A DNA stretch of 64,000 nt from Rhizobium oryzicola (GCF_030504645.1 NZ_JAUKWQ010000005.1:186001-250000), one strand, 5' to 3'. Numbered from the stretch's first letter, positions 53,241 to 61,633 are shown. Numbers and translations are program-made. The notes: generated by a model from the letters alone, not told the origin.

Positions 53241-53786
53241 ATGACCAGTCAGTTTTCCGCGAAGGCGTTTCAGACAAATGATGCTCGCCCCTTACCCCAA
53301 GACCGTCCGGCAGATGCGGACAGCCTGAAGCTTGCCCTCCGCAGCCTGGCCGGTGGTGTGAGCATCATCACCACGGGCGAAGGTGAAACGCGCACGGGTG
53401 CTACCGTGACATCCGCCACGGCCCTGTCGGTGGAGCCGCCGCGCATGCTGGTGGCGCTCAACCGGACGTCATCCACCTGGCCGGTGCTGGAACGCTACGG
53501 CTTCTTCGGCGTGAATATCGTTGGGCCCGGACATCAGACGCTCGCAAACCAGTTTGCTGGCGTCGGCGGATTGAAGGGGCCGGATCGCTACCGCGGATGG
53601 GAATGGACCCGGCTTGCGAGCGGCGCTCCGCTGCTTGAAGATGCCGTTGCCGCGATCGACTGCGTTGTCGAGGAGGCGATCGAGCGCCACAGCCATGTGA
53701 TCGTGATCGGCAAGGTGCTGGCGATCCGCGCGTCGGAAGGCCGCTCCTTGGTCTATCAGGGCGGCGCCTACCATACGCTCGGCTAA
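53241..53786 (+). CDS. Flavin reductase (NtaB/DszD-like)
   Basis: 181-residue flavin reductase of the NtaB/HpaC fold (split barrel). LRSLAGGVSIITTGEGETRTGATVTSATALSVEPPRMLVALN near residues 32-72 holds the FMN-binding strands, and the C-terminal VYQGGAYHTLG carries the GxYH motif. It should deliver reduced flavin to the SsuD-like and other LLM monooxygenases of the region, which have no other visible reductase. AGGGA precedes the ATG. A CTACAAACTTTATAG motif lies upstream at 53146-53160. Confidence 0.9.
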   Translation: MTSQFSAKAFQTNDARPLPQDRPADADSLKLALRSLAGGVSIITTGEGETRTGATVTSATALSVEPPRMLVALNRTSSTWPVLERYGFFGVNIVGPGHQTLANQFAGVGGLKGPDRYRGWEWTRLASGAPLLEDAVAAIDCVVEEAIERHSHVIVIGKVLAIRASEGRSLVYQGGAYHTLG

Positions 53787-53916
53787 TCGTCTGGCGTTTT
53801 GAGTGATCCCCGGATCGGGGAAAGATTTGCTTCCCCGTTTCGTCATGCCGGATGAAACGTTCTTTCCGATAAACGTCACTCATGGCAGCATTCCGAGAGG
53901 ATTTGGAGGGCCATAC

Positions 53917-55113
53917 ATGCAGAATGTGTTTCGCCTGCCCGTTCATTCGCAACAGGATATGGGGCATCCTTCGACGGAAGAAGAAGCTCTTGCTGCGGCA
54001 AGGGATTTCGCCAGCCGGATTGGCGTCTCCACATCATCCGGCTATGTACAGGCCCTGCCCTATCGCGAGTTGGAATGGATCGCCCGTGCCGGGCTTCTCG
54101 GTGTCGGCGTGCCAGCCGAATTCGGCGGTCCGGACCTTGCCAACGCGTCTCTCGCGGAAATTGTTGCAATTACGGCGGAGGTCAATCCGCTGATCGGCGA
54201 AAGCCTCAAGAGCCATTTCACCGTGCTGGAAACGTTACGTGTCGAAGGAGCACCTGCGCAACAGAAGTTCTTCTTTGCCGGCGCGCTGGCAGGCGAACAT
54301 TTCTGCGGCGTATCGCTCACCCAAGCCAGCGGGCGAACCAGCACTGTCCCGCAGGCCACGCTCTCCATCAACAGGTCGGGATGCAGTCTGACCGGCGAAC
54401 TGCGTTCACTGCTGCCGCTGTTTTCGGACTGGATTGCCGTGACAACCGTTGATCCACAAGGCACGGCACACATGGCGCTTGTTCATCGAGATACCGAAGA
54501 AGTCGCATTTAAACACGTCGCGGCCGATGCCGAGCAGCTGAGACATGAAGCACCGGCCATTGTTTTCGAGGATGTCCATATTGCTGCAGACAGCATCTTG
54601 CGAGTTCCGGAAAGGGGAAAGCCATCCACGCCGAGTATCCTAAGCATGCTACTCGACAGCGCCATTGATCTCGGAATCGCGCGCGCCATTCTGCGTCATC
54701 TCACAGCAAGGCAGAGGCTCGAATGGATCGAACCGGCAGGCGACCGGCAGAATGACGACGATCTCGATGTTCTCAATGCGCTTGGTCGTCTGGCTGCGAG
54801 CATAGAGGGCTTGGGCGCCATGGTGGAGCGGGCGGGACTGCATCTCGACATCGCGCAGATCGACGCAACGGAAGAGGCTGTGAGCAAGGCTTGGCTCTCA
54901 GCCACATCGGCGAACATACTCTCAAGCGAGATCGTTCGGGATTCCATTGCGAACATTCTCGATCTGCAGGGACCGACCTCCTTATCGGCGATCGCCTATG
55001 GCCGTGCCGAAAACCGACACGCGTCCCACAGGCATCGCGCTGGCCACCGCCATATTCTCGGCCGTCACCTCATCGCCGCGTCCACGAGCGGCACGAACGC
55101 ACACATCAACTGA
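53917..55113 (+). CDS. Divergent acyl-CoA-dehydrogenase-fold protein (SfnB/DszC-like)
   Basis: 398-residue relative of the SfnB-like proteins at 29048 and 30319. The helical N-domain (LEWIARAGLLGVGVPAEFGGPD) and middle are recognisable, but flavin-site residues are eroded and the C-terminus does not carry the WRNART-HDP and GNYYLNG motifs; it ends in a His/Arg-rich stretch instead. It may be a regulatory or partly degenerate homologue. The ATG at 53917 was chosen for its perfect GGAGGG site. It is the last gene of the rightward cluster, and runs convergently into the Rrf2 gene. Confidence 0.7.
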   Translation: MQNVFRLPVHSQQDMGHPSTEEEALAAARDFASRIGVSTSSGYVQALPYRELEWIARAGLLGVGVPAEFGGPDLANASLAEIVAITAEVNPLIGESLKSHFTVLETLRVEGAPAQQKFFFAGALAGEHFCGVSLTQASGRTSTVPQATLSINRSGCSLTGELRSLLPLFSDWIAVTTVDPQGTAHMALVHRDTEEVAFKHVAADAEQLRHEAPAIVFEDVHIAADSILRVPERGKPSTPSILSMLLDSAIDLGIARAILRHLTARQRLEWIEPAGDRQNDDDLDVLNALGRLAASIEGLGAMVERAGLHLDIAQIDATEEAVSKAWLSATSANILSSEIVRDSIANILDLQGPTSLSAIAYGRAENRHASHRHRAGHRHILGRHLIAASTSGTNAHIN

Positions 55114-55122
55114 CTAAAAAGG

Positions 55123-55578
55123 TCAGGCTTCGCTCGCTGTATCCAGAAGATCGGCAACCGGCCGCTTCTTCTGGACGAATTCCGCGAGGCTCGTGCCATC
55201 GAGAATGGCGGCCATCGCATCGCGTACATCTGTCATCGTCGCGCGAATCTGACAGTCTTCCGGATGATCGCAATCTTCGCAGGGTTCGAATGCTGTCTTG
55301 CTGGCACAGCGGATCGGCGCAAGGGGACCGTCCAATATGCGGATCGCCTGCCCCACAGAGATCTCTGCTGCCGGTTTTGACAGCGCATAGCCGCCGCCAG
55401 GGCCCTTCTTGGATCGAAGGAGTCCGCCATTGCGTAGTTCGAGAAGGATTGTATCGAGAAACTTCTTCGAAATATTGTTCTTAGAAGCGATGTCCGCCAC
55501 GAACGCGGTCTCTCCCGGCGCCAACTGTGCCAGATGAATCAGCGCCTTCAGCCCGTATTTGCCCTTCTTGGTCAGCAT
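55123..55578 (-). CDS. Rrf2-family transcriptional regulator with four cysteines
   Basis: 151-residue Rrf2 regulator. The winged helix covers residues 3-65 (SKNNISKKFLDTILLELRNGGLL). After the dimerisation helix there is a cysteine cluster, C91-x8-C100-x2-C103-x5-C109, suited to an Fe-S cluster or thiol sensing; it differs from the three-cysteine pattern of IscR and RirA. Rrf2 proteins include the cysteine-metabolism repressor CymR, so control of the neighbouring sulfur genes is plausible. The ATG at 55578 gives the normal family start. Confidence 0.85.
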   Translation of the reverse strand: MLTKKGKYGLKALIHLAQLAPGETAFVADIASKNNISKKFLDTILLELRNGGLLRSKKGPGGGYALSKPAAEISVGQAIRILDGPLAPIRCASKTAFEPCEDCDHPEDCQIRATMTDVRDAMAAILDGTSLAEFVQKKRPVADLLDTASEA

Positions 55579-55785
55579 CGCGTTATGATCATCCCGCCCT
55601 TTGTACTTGTTGCATATAGTCGCTCCGCGCCGCGGAGAGCAAGTGCGCCGGCGATGTCGGCGAAGAAACTCTCGACACAGGCTGGCTGTGTTTTCGTTGG
55701 CACCGGCTGAAGGCGCTAAATCCGATATAGGCTCGCTATTGCGCATAAAGACGCGGAGCCGGAAAAAGCTACCCTCCCCCTCCCT

Positions 55786-55818
55786 CAATTTAGTACATCA
55801 GTTTACTGGACTAAATTG
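55786..55818. promoter_or_regulatory. Inverted repeat and candidate operator
   Basis: CAATTTAGT (55786-55794) and ACTAAATTG (55810-55818) form a 9-bp inverted repeat with a 15-base centre. The centre plus right arm resembles the element at 56541-56564 (ACATCAG then TGGA and TTG in register). It lies 52 bases before the small gene at 55870 and about 210 bases from the Rrf2 start, which is transcribed away. Confidence 0.5.
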
Positions 55819-55869
55819 ACCCAAGGCCGTGTTTCTTAGAATATGGTGACAGAAAGATAAGGAACAGAC

Positions 55870-56049
55870 ATGACACCATTTTCTCTGCCGCATCTCGGTA
55901 TTTTCGACTTCCTCACTTTCAGAACTCTGAAACTGAGCGGCGCGAAAAAAAGCTATAAACCAGAAGCGGCACCGATCGTCATGTCCAATCCTGATGAGCG
56001 CGAGGAGAGTTCCCAGATTTACCTTTGGAGCTTCTTTCCCCTCTTTTGA
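55870..56049 (+). CDS. Small hypothetical protein (59 aa)
   Basis: A 59-residue frame with AAGGA six bases before the ATG, downstream of the inverted repeat at 55786-55818. The product is mixed, beginning MTPFSLPHLGIFDFL, with an acidic NPDEREESS segment and a hydrophobic end YLWSFFPLF. No family is recognised. The frame lies alone between the Rrf2 gene and the MetQ-like gene; 174 non-coding bases with a small GGTCC/GGACC hairpin follow. Confidence 0.4.
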   Translation: MTPFSLPHLGIFDFLTFRTLKLSGAKKSYKPEAAPIVMSNPDEREESSQIYLWSFFPLF

Positions 56050-56223
56050 AACCCGTGGTCCTGAAGGGACCATGATCGAAAGGTTACCCCATGTTCCGGA
56101 TTGGCTTGTCATCCGCCATTCGATCGCGTTCCAACCCTCGTCGCATGCTCATGCGCTGTTGCTGCCTCCTCATTGCAAGAGGTTGAGAATGACCCAAACA
56201 AATCCAAGGGCTGAGGCTGCGTC

Positions 56224-56412
56224 ATGGAAAAGAGCGTTGTGGAATTTGGAGGTCTACCCGTCGGGATAGCCGTCAACGATGGAAGTGTCTTCCGCTTCAT
56301 CGCGGTGAAATTTCATGTGATTGATCTTGATAATCAGAAATTCGCAAGTCTGGGAGACCTGCGCAGGGCTATCTTCCGCCATGTGAGCAACGCACGCCCG
56401 TTGGCCGCCTAA
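56224..56412 (+). CDS. Small conserved-looking protein (62 aa)
   Basis: A 62-residue frame with GAGG seven bases before the ATG and a rho-independent terminator 46 bases after the stop, so it looks like a real transcription unit. The chain VEFGGLPVGIAVNDGSVFRFIAVKFHV has regular beta-strand character, followed by a short helix (LGDLRRAIFRH). I recall similar short proteins in Rhizobiaceae but no function is known. It lies upstream of the MetQ-like gene. Confidence 0.6.
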   Translation: MEKSVVEFGGLPVGIAVNDGSVFRFIAVKFHVIDLDNQKFASLGDLRRAIFRHVSNARPLAA

Positions 56413-56457
56413 GATCGATCGCACCGCATTCCATCTATCTGACAACTCCTAATTTAT

Positions 56458-56490
56458 GGCCAGGCCTCTCCGCCTGGCCTTTCGTGTTTC
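56458..56490 (+). terminator. Rho-independent terminator
   Basis: Perfect 8-bp stem GGCCAGGC/GCCTGGCC with loop CTCTCC is followed by TTTCGTGTTT, after the 62-residue gene. Confidence 0.85.
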
Positions 56491-56542
56491 CAGGCGACCG
56501 ACATCGACCGAAGGACCCCATGTCGCGACTGCACAATATTAC

Positions 56543-56564
56543 ATCAGAATGATGGATTATTTTG
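56543..56564 (+). promoter_or_regulatory. Candidate sulfur-regulon element before metQ
   Basis: 22 bases agree at 19 positions with 38373-38394 and contain ATGGATTATT. It lies about 150 bases before the MetQ-like ATG. The leader between has no riboswitch that I recognise. Confidence 0.5.
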
Positions 56565-56716
56565 CCTGCACCTGCTCAAAGCTCGACACTATTTTTCGCT
56601 TTAGCAGTTGAAAATGAACATGCCTTCTTCGAACCCGGCGACTGTTCCTGCGATGCTTTGAGCGTGACGGAAGTCGCAATGAACGCTTCCGCAAATCAAC
56701 TCGCTAGGGACACACT

Positions 56717-57544
56717 ATGACAAAGAAAGTCGGAAACACCTTCTCCTGGACCCGCCGCGCAAGTCTTGCCGCCATAATTGCAGGTGCGATTGCAGGCTTC
56801 AGCGTTCCAGCTGCCCATGCCGCCGACAAGACCATCAAGGTCGGCATCATCAGCGGTGAAGACGAAGACGTCTGGCGCACTGTCACCGCTGAGGCAGCAA
56901 AGAAGGGCCTGACCATCAAGACCGTCGTCTTCAACGATTACACCCAGCCCAACGAGGCCCTGGAACGCGGCGACATTGACGCGAATGCCTTCCAGCACAA
57001 GCCCTACCTCGACAACCAGATCAAGCAGCACGGCTATCACATCGTGCCTGTCGGTTACACCGGCGTCTGGCCGATCGGCCTCTACTCGAAGAAGCAAAAG
57101 AGCGTCGCGGATCTTCCCAAGGGCGCGCAGGTGGGCGTGCCGAACGATCCGTCCAACGAAGGCCGCGCACTGCGCGTGCTGCAGAACGAAGGCTTGATCA
57201 AGCTGAAGGACGGCACGGGCATCCTGGCAACGATTGCCGACATCACCGAGAACCCGAAGGGCCTCAAGATCAAGGAACTGGATGCCGGCGTCGTCGGTCG
57301 CGCCATCGATGATCTGGATGCCGCCGTCGTCAACACCGACTGGGCGCTGAAGGCAGGCCTCAGCCCGGCACAGCGCATCGCGCAGGAGCCAATCAACGAC
57401 AATCCCTACCGCAACTTCATTGCCGTCAAGCAGGGCAATGAGAACCAGGAATGGGTGAAGACGCTGGTATCGTCCTATCAGAATGAAACCGTGAAGGCCG
57501 TCTTCGACAAGGTCTACAAGGGCACCGGCCTGATCGCCTACTAA
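56717..57544 (+). CDS. metQ: MetQ/NlpA-family binding protein
   Basis: 275-residue binding protein of the NlpA family for methionine or related thioethers. A signal peptide ends AAHAA, with no lipobox cysteine, so the protein is probably free in the periplasm. TIKVGIISGEDEDVWRTV, NDYTQPNEAL and DIDANAFQHKPYLDNQ near residue 90 are MetQ signatures. It heads a unit with MetN- and MetI-like genes. The sulfur context and promoter element suggest it supplies sulfur rather than methionine alone. Confidence 0.88.
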   Translation: MTKKVGNTFSWTRRASLAAIIAGAIAGFSVPAAHAADKTIKVGIISGEDEDVWRTVTAEAAKKGLTIKTVVFNDYTQPNEALERGDIDANAFQHKPYLDNQIKQHGYHIVPVGYTGVWPIGLYSKKQKSVADLPKGAQVGVPNDPSNEGRALRVLQNEGLIKLKDGTGILATIADITENPKGLKIKELDAGVVGRAIDDLDAAVVNTDWALKAGLSPAQRIAQEPINDNPYRNFIAVKQGNENQEWVKTLVSSYQNETVKAVFDKVYKGTGLIAY

Positions 57545-57569
57545 GGCGCTGACGAGCTTTGTGTTTTAC

Positions 57570-57600
57570 GGCGGCGGGCAATACCCGCCGCCTTTCTTCA
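57570..57600 (+). terminator. Hairpin between metQ and metN
   Basis: Nine-bp stem GGCGGCGGG/CCCGCCGCC with loop CAATA is followed by TTTCTTCATTT. Placed inside the operon, it likely attenuates metN-metI or stabilises the abundant metQ message. Confidence 0.8.
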
Positions 57601-57616
57601 TTTGGAGAATATGGTC

Positions 57617-58699
57617 ATGAACAGCCATTCTGTCGTGGACATCAGCCATTCCCAGTCTCTTGCTCAGCCTTCTCTTGGGGGTGAAGAGGTTGTGCGGCTG
57701 GTCGATGTGCGGCGCCGCTTCAACCAGACCGTCGCACTGGATGGAATTTCGCTCACCGTTCGCAAGGGAGAGATCCTTGGTATCATCGGGCGCAGCGGCG
57801 CCGGCAAATCAACGCTGATCCGCTGCCTGAACGGGCTGGAACGCCCCGACAGTGGCGAGATTGTCATCGAGGGAAAACGCATCGATCAGCTGGCGGAGCG
57901 ACAGCTGCAGCCGCTGCGCCGTCGTATCGGCATGATCTTCCAGCACTTCAACCTGCTGTCCAGCAAGACGGTCGAGGCCAATGTTGCGCTACCCTTGAAG
58001 ATCGAAGGCTTGCCCAGATCGGAACGACTTGCACGTGCGCACGAACTGCTGGATCTGGTGGGATTGTCCGACAAGGCGAAAGCCTATCCGGCACAACTGT
58101 CCGGCGGGCAGAAGCAGCGTGTCGGCATTGCCCGCGCGCTTGCAGCGCGCCCTGCCCTTCTGCTCTCCGACGAGGCAACTTCCGCGCTTGATCCGCAGAC
58201 GACCCGGTCCATCCTCGCCCTCCTGAAGGAGATCAACCGCAAGCTCGGTCTGACCATCGTTCTCATCACCCATGAAATGGATGTGGTGCGCACCATTGCT
58301 GACCGCGTGGCGGTAATCGATGCCGGGCGGATTGTCGAGGAAGGCAGTGTCCGATCTGTCTTTGCGGCTCCACAGCAGGAGATCACCAAAAGCCTCCTGT
58401 CCGGCAACAGGCCTCATCTGCCGGAACACCTGCAAACGCGGCTCGGCTCATCCGGCAACAGCCTCGTCGCGAGCATCGATCTGATCGGGGCATACGGACA
58501 GCAGCAGTTCTTCGCGGACCTGGCGGAAACACTGGCCCATGGCGGCTCGCTCGTGCAGGGCGCTCTCGACCATATCCAGGGCGAACCGGTCGCCCGCTTC
58601 TTCATCACCATTCCGGCAGACCAGCAGGCGATCCTTGAGCGTCTGCGCGCAAAACTCCACGCTGCCGGCGCTCACCTGGAGGTTCTGGGCCATGTCTGA
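57617..58699 (+). CDS. metN: MetN-like methionine ABC transporter ATPase
   Basis: 360-residue ATPase with Walker A GRSGAGKST near residue 66, signature LSGGQKQR, Walker B LLSDEATSALDPQ, and a C-terminal NIL domain (about 275-355) that senses methionine and inhibits transport in MetN. Several starts are possible; the ATG at 57617 is best spaced from GGAG at 57604-57607. Its stop overlaps the permease start by eight bases. Confidence 0.9.
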   Translation: MNSHSVVDISHSQSLAQPSLGGEEVVRLVDVRRRFNQTVALDGISLTVRKGEILGIIGRSGAGKSTLIRCLNGLERPDSGEIVIEGKRIDQLAERQLQPLRRRIGMIFQHFNLLSSKTVEANVALPLKIEGLPRSERLARAHELLDLVGLSDKAKAYPAQLSGGQKQRVGIARALAARPALLLSDEATSALDPQTTRSILALLKEINRKLGLTIVLITHEMDVVRTIADRVAVIDAGRIVEEGSVRSVFAAPQQEITKSLLSGNRPHLPEHLQTRLGSSGNSLVASIDLIGAYGQQQFFADLAETLAHGGSLVQGALDHIQGEPVARFFITIPADQQAILERLRAKLHAAGAHLEVLGHV

Positions 58700-59357
58700 A
58701 ATCATGATCGAACTGTTGATCAGCGCCATCTGGGAAACGCTGCTGATGACCGTGGCATCCGGCCTGATTTCGCTTGTCGCAGGGCTTCCTCTCGGCCTGG
58801 CGCTGGTTGCGACAGCCAAGGGTGGAGTTGCGGAAAACCTCTGGGTCAACCGTATTCTCGGTGCGGTCATCAACGCCTTCCGCTCGGTCCCCTTCATCAT
58901 CCTGCTGGTCGCGCTTATTCCGGTCACCCGCTTCATCGTCGGCACGGCACTCGGCACCTGGGCTGCGATCGTGCCGCTGGCGATTGCCGCAACCCCTTAT
59001 TATGCGCGCATCGCCGAGGTCTCTCTGCGGGAAGTGGACAAGGGGCTAATCGAAGCCGTTCGTGCCATGGGCGGCAATCGCTGGACGATCATCCGCGAAG
59101 TGCTGATCCCTGAAGCATTGCCGGGCATCGTTGCCGGCTTCACCGTCACGCTCGTCACTCTCATCGGGGCGTCGGCAATGGCGGGTGCGATTGGTGCGGG
59201 CGGGTTGGGCGACCTTGCGATCCGCTACGGCTATCAGCGGTTCGAAACCGGCGTGATGATCGCCGTCGTCATTGTGCTGATCATCCTCGTCTGCGGCATT
59301 CAATGGATCGGCGATCGCCTGGTTGCCCAACTGGATCGCCGGCAGGCGCGCAATTGA
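58692..59357 (+). CDS. metI: MetI-like methionine ABC transporter permease
   Basis: 221-residue permease with five predicted membrane helices. The EAA-type loop EVDKGLIEAVRAMGGNRWTIIREVLIPEALPG contacts MetN, and GASAMAGAIGAGGLGDLAIRYGYQRF near residue 160 is characteristic of MetI. Translation is coupled to metN. A GC-rich hairpin follows before the convergent DszC-like gene. Confidence 0.9.
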   Translation: MSEIMIELLISAIWETLLMTVASGLISLVAGLPLGLALVATAKGGVAENLWVNRILGAVINAFRSVPFIILLVALIPVTRFIVGTALGTWAAIVPLAIAATPYYARIAEVSLREVDKGLIEAVRAMGGNRWTIIREVLIPEALPGIVAGFTVTLVTLIGASAMAGAIGAGGLGDLAIRYGYQRFETGVMIAVVIVLIILVCGIQWIGDRLVAQLDRRQARN

Positions 59358-59405
59358 TCATCGAGGCCGGCGGCGCGTTTTGCCGCCACCGGCTTCGCGC
59401 ACGTT

Positions 59406-60608
59406 CTAGCGAGCGGGTTTCCCTGCATTGGTTGCGGCGGTGAACCGTGCAATCGCGGCCTTGCCGAGCGTCGTGCGGATCATATGGCTTTGTGGTGCGT
59501 GCGCCCGCGCAGTCAGTGCGTCGCGGTGATGCCGCTCCAGATGATAATCCCGTCGAAGGCCGCGATTGCCGCCAAGTTCCAGCGCGAGATCCGTCACCCG
59601 CACCGCATTCTCAATAACGGCATGGCGGAGCACCATGGCATCGGTTCCGACAGACCTTCCCGCATCCACATCGCGGCTGACCGATTGCAGCAGCCGTGCA
59701 TTGCTGGCCAGCAGAACCTCGATCTCGCCCAGGCCCTCCTGAAGTCGCGGGATCGTGGAAAGCGGCGCACCAAGACTGGAGGGGCTATGCTGTGTCAGAT
59801 GCGCCAGCAGATCGTTGCGGGCAGAGATCGCTACACCCTGATAGACGGCAGCCAGCAGCGTGAAGAACACATTCCCGCCTGCCTCATCGCGTCGTAGCGG
59901 CTCGGTCGCCAGCTGCTCGGCAATGATATGATCGAGCGGCACCCGGACGTCGCGAAGAACAAGATCGTCGCTTGCGGTGGCATACATGCCGGCCGCTTCC
60001 CAGGTTTTGACCTGCGACATTCCATCCAGGTCCAACGGAACGAGAAGCTGGATCAGGCGCGGCTCCGTCTCTTCGGTCAGCGCCAGCACATTGGCGAAGG
60101 CAAGACCGGTCAAGCCCGTCACGAAGCTCTTGCGGCCATTGATGATCCAGTGATCGCCATCCTGCCGCGCGGTCGTGGCTGGTAGACCGCCATGCGCGGG
60201 CGAGCCCATGCCGGGTTCGGCCTGGGCGGCGTTCAACAGCGCAGGTCGCTTGCGATTGGCCTCCAGCACCAGTTCGGCCAGATGGGAGGGCCAATCGCCA
60301 CGCCGGATGGCAGCGTGGTTATTGTAGTGCATGGCAAGCACCAGCGCCGTCGAGGGCTCGCCCACAGCGATGGCAGAGATGACAGCCTGCGCCGTCTCAA
60401 GCCCCTCGCCCAGGCCGCCCTGTTCGCGAGCCGTCACCAGACCCAGCAGACCGGCCTCGAACAGTGCCTGGAAATTGGCGGCGGGGAATTCCCCCGTCCG
60501 ATCGTGATGGGCAGCCGTCTGCGCAAAGGATGAAGCCAGTTCCTGCGCGGACGCGATCACATCGCGCTCCGCTGTTGCCGTCTTGAGAGCTGTGACATGG
60601 GCGGTCAT
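59406..60608 (-). CDS. DszC/SfnB-like flavin monooxygenase (acyl-CoA dehydrogenase fold)
   Basis: 400-residue protein with the three-domain acyl-CoA dehydrogenase fold. GLLGLVTAREQGGLGEGLETAQ near residue 55, ALVLAMHYNNHAA, NGRKSFVTGLTGLA near 160 and ELGGNRGLRRDYHLERHHRDA near the end are conserved. Its partner gene encodes a DszB-like desulfinase with a four-base ATGA overlap, which points to oxygenation of an organosulfur substrate as by DszC rather than fatty acid oxidation. The ATG at 60608 is set by that overlap. Confidence 0.78.
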   Translation of the reverse strand: MTAHVTALKTATAERDVIASAQELASSFAQTAAHHDRTGEFPAANFQALFEAGLLGLVTAREQGGLGEGLETAQAVISAIAVGEPSTALVLAMHYNNHAAIRRGDWPSHLAELVLEANRKRPALLNAAQAEPGMGSPAHGGLPATTARQDGDHWIINGRKSFVTGLTGLAFANVLALTEETEPRLIQLLVPLDLDGMSQVKTWEAAGMYATASDDLVLRDVRVPLDHIIAEQLATEPLRRDEAGGNVFFTLLAAVYQGVAISARNDLLAHLTQHSPSSLGAPLSTIPRLQEGLGEIEVLLASNARLLQSVSRDVDAGRSVGTDAMVLRHAVIENAVRVTDLALELGGNRGLRRDYHLERHHRDALTARAHAPQSHMIRTTLGKAAIARFTAATNAGKPAR

Positions 60609-61633
60609 GCAACGGCCCTTCCATCCAGCAGCGCCCACGGACGATGATCGACCCAATCCGCCACGCTGAAATCAGTCTCCAGAAAACCCCAGTCGCGCAG
60701 GAAATCCTTGTAGTGGCCAACCGCATCGACAAGCTCGGGATCAAGTGAGAGGCCGAGATGGCGATGGACATCCGCCCCATTGGCGGCGAGCACTTGTTCT
60801 TCCGTGGCGCCGGCTTCGCGGGCCACAAAGCGGCGCGTTTCCTCAGGATGCCGCTCAGCCCAGGCCGATGCCTGATGGATAGCGCCGATCAGGCGCGCCA
60901 CCAGATCCGGTCGCTCGTCCGCCAGTTTTTGATCCACGGTCAGGATGCGCGGCGACCCGGAATTGATTCGGATTTTCGGGTCGGGGTGAAAACCAAACTC
61001 CACCACGGGTACAGCGCCGATGAAATTGGCCGCGGCGATGCCGGCTGTTCCCTTGACAAAGATCGCATCCACTTCGCCACGCAAGAGCGCGGCCGCTTCC
61101 TCGCCGAACGACTGCCGGCGCTTGAGACCGAAGAGCGACTGTCCCTCCTGATCGGCAAGCACCGACTGCGCGATCTCGACGTCAACGCGCTCAACGTCAT
61201 CGACGGAAAGCCCTTCGAGTGAAAGTGCCGAAACCAATCCCTTGAGCGCCGTCGCACGCATGAAGTCCACAATGCCTTCGGGGCGCTTCGGAATACCGAC
61301 ACGCCGCCCGACCAGGTCCTCCACCGAACGAATGCCACTGGTGGGAAGCGTAATGAGCGCCTGAAACTCGTCCGTCCAGGTGATGCCGACGAGCCGCGTT
61401 TGCCGCCCTTCCGATCGCGCCCGAATAGGCGGCACGTTGCCGCCATGGCGGAAGGACCATTCGAGCGTGTGATTGAAATGGCTCTGGCGGACATTTCGAT
61501 CAGGCGAATCGATGATAGATTTTAACGCGACGCCCGCCTCGGAGACTGTCTTCTCCAAGAGACCAAGTTGCGCCGCAAGCCCAACAGGGGTCGGCACAGG
61601 GCAGCGGGTATACCAGAGTTCGGAGAGAGTCAT
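60605..61633 (-). CDS. DszB-like sulfinate desulfinase
   Basis: 342-residue protein with the periplasmic-binding-protein fold of SsuA and DszB but no signal peptide, so it is cytosolic. The DszB active-site signature is present: Cys11 in YTRCPVPTP (DszB SNCPVP, Cys27), His52 and Arg62 in a His-x9-Arg-x-Gly-Gly arrangement (DszB His60 and Arg70), then PP and TRLLGI-like TRLVGI. DszB hydrolyses aromatic sulfinates to release sulfite. The substrate here is unknown. GGAG supports the start. It lies between a peptide-type binding protein and a DszC-like enzyme. Confidence 0.8.
   Translation of the reverse strand: MTLSELWYTRCPVPTPVGLAAQLGLLEKTVSEAGVALKSIIDSPDRNVRQSHFNHTLEWSFRHGGNVPPIRARSEGRQTRLVGITWTDEFQALITLPTSGIRSVEDLVGRRVGIPKRPEGIVDFMRATALKGLVSALSLEGLSVDDVERVDVEIAQSVLADQEGQSLFGLKRRQSFGEEAAALLRGEVDAIFVKGTAGIAAANFIGAVPVVEFGFHPDPKIRINSGSPRILTVDQKLADERPDLVARLIGAIHQASAWAERHPEETRRFVAREAGATEEQVLAANGADVHRHLGLSLDPELVDAVGHYKDFLRDWGFLETDFSVADWVDHRPWALLDGRAVA

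Noticed and set aside
56565..56716. SAM-type riboswitch before the MetQ-like gene
   Set aside because: The long leader invited a search, but no SAM-II or SAM-I core sequence could be found; control seems to be at the promoter.
60605..61633. Annotation as a sulfonate ABC binding protein (SsuA)
   Set aside because: There is no signal peptide, the start is fixed by a ribosome binding site, and the DszB catalytic Cys, His and Arg are in register.
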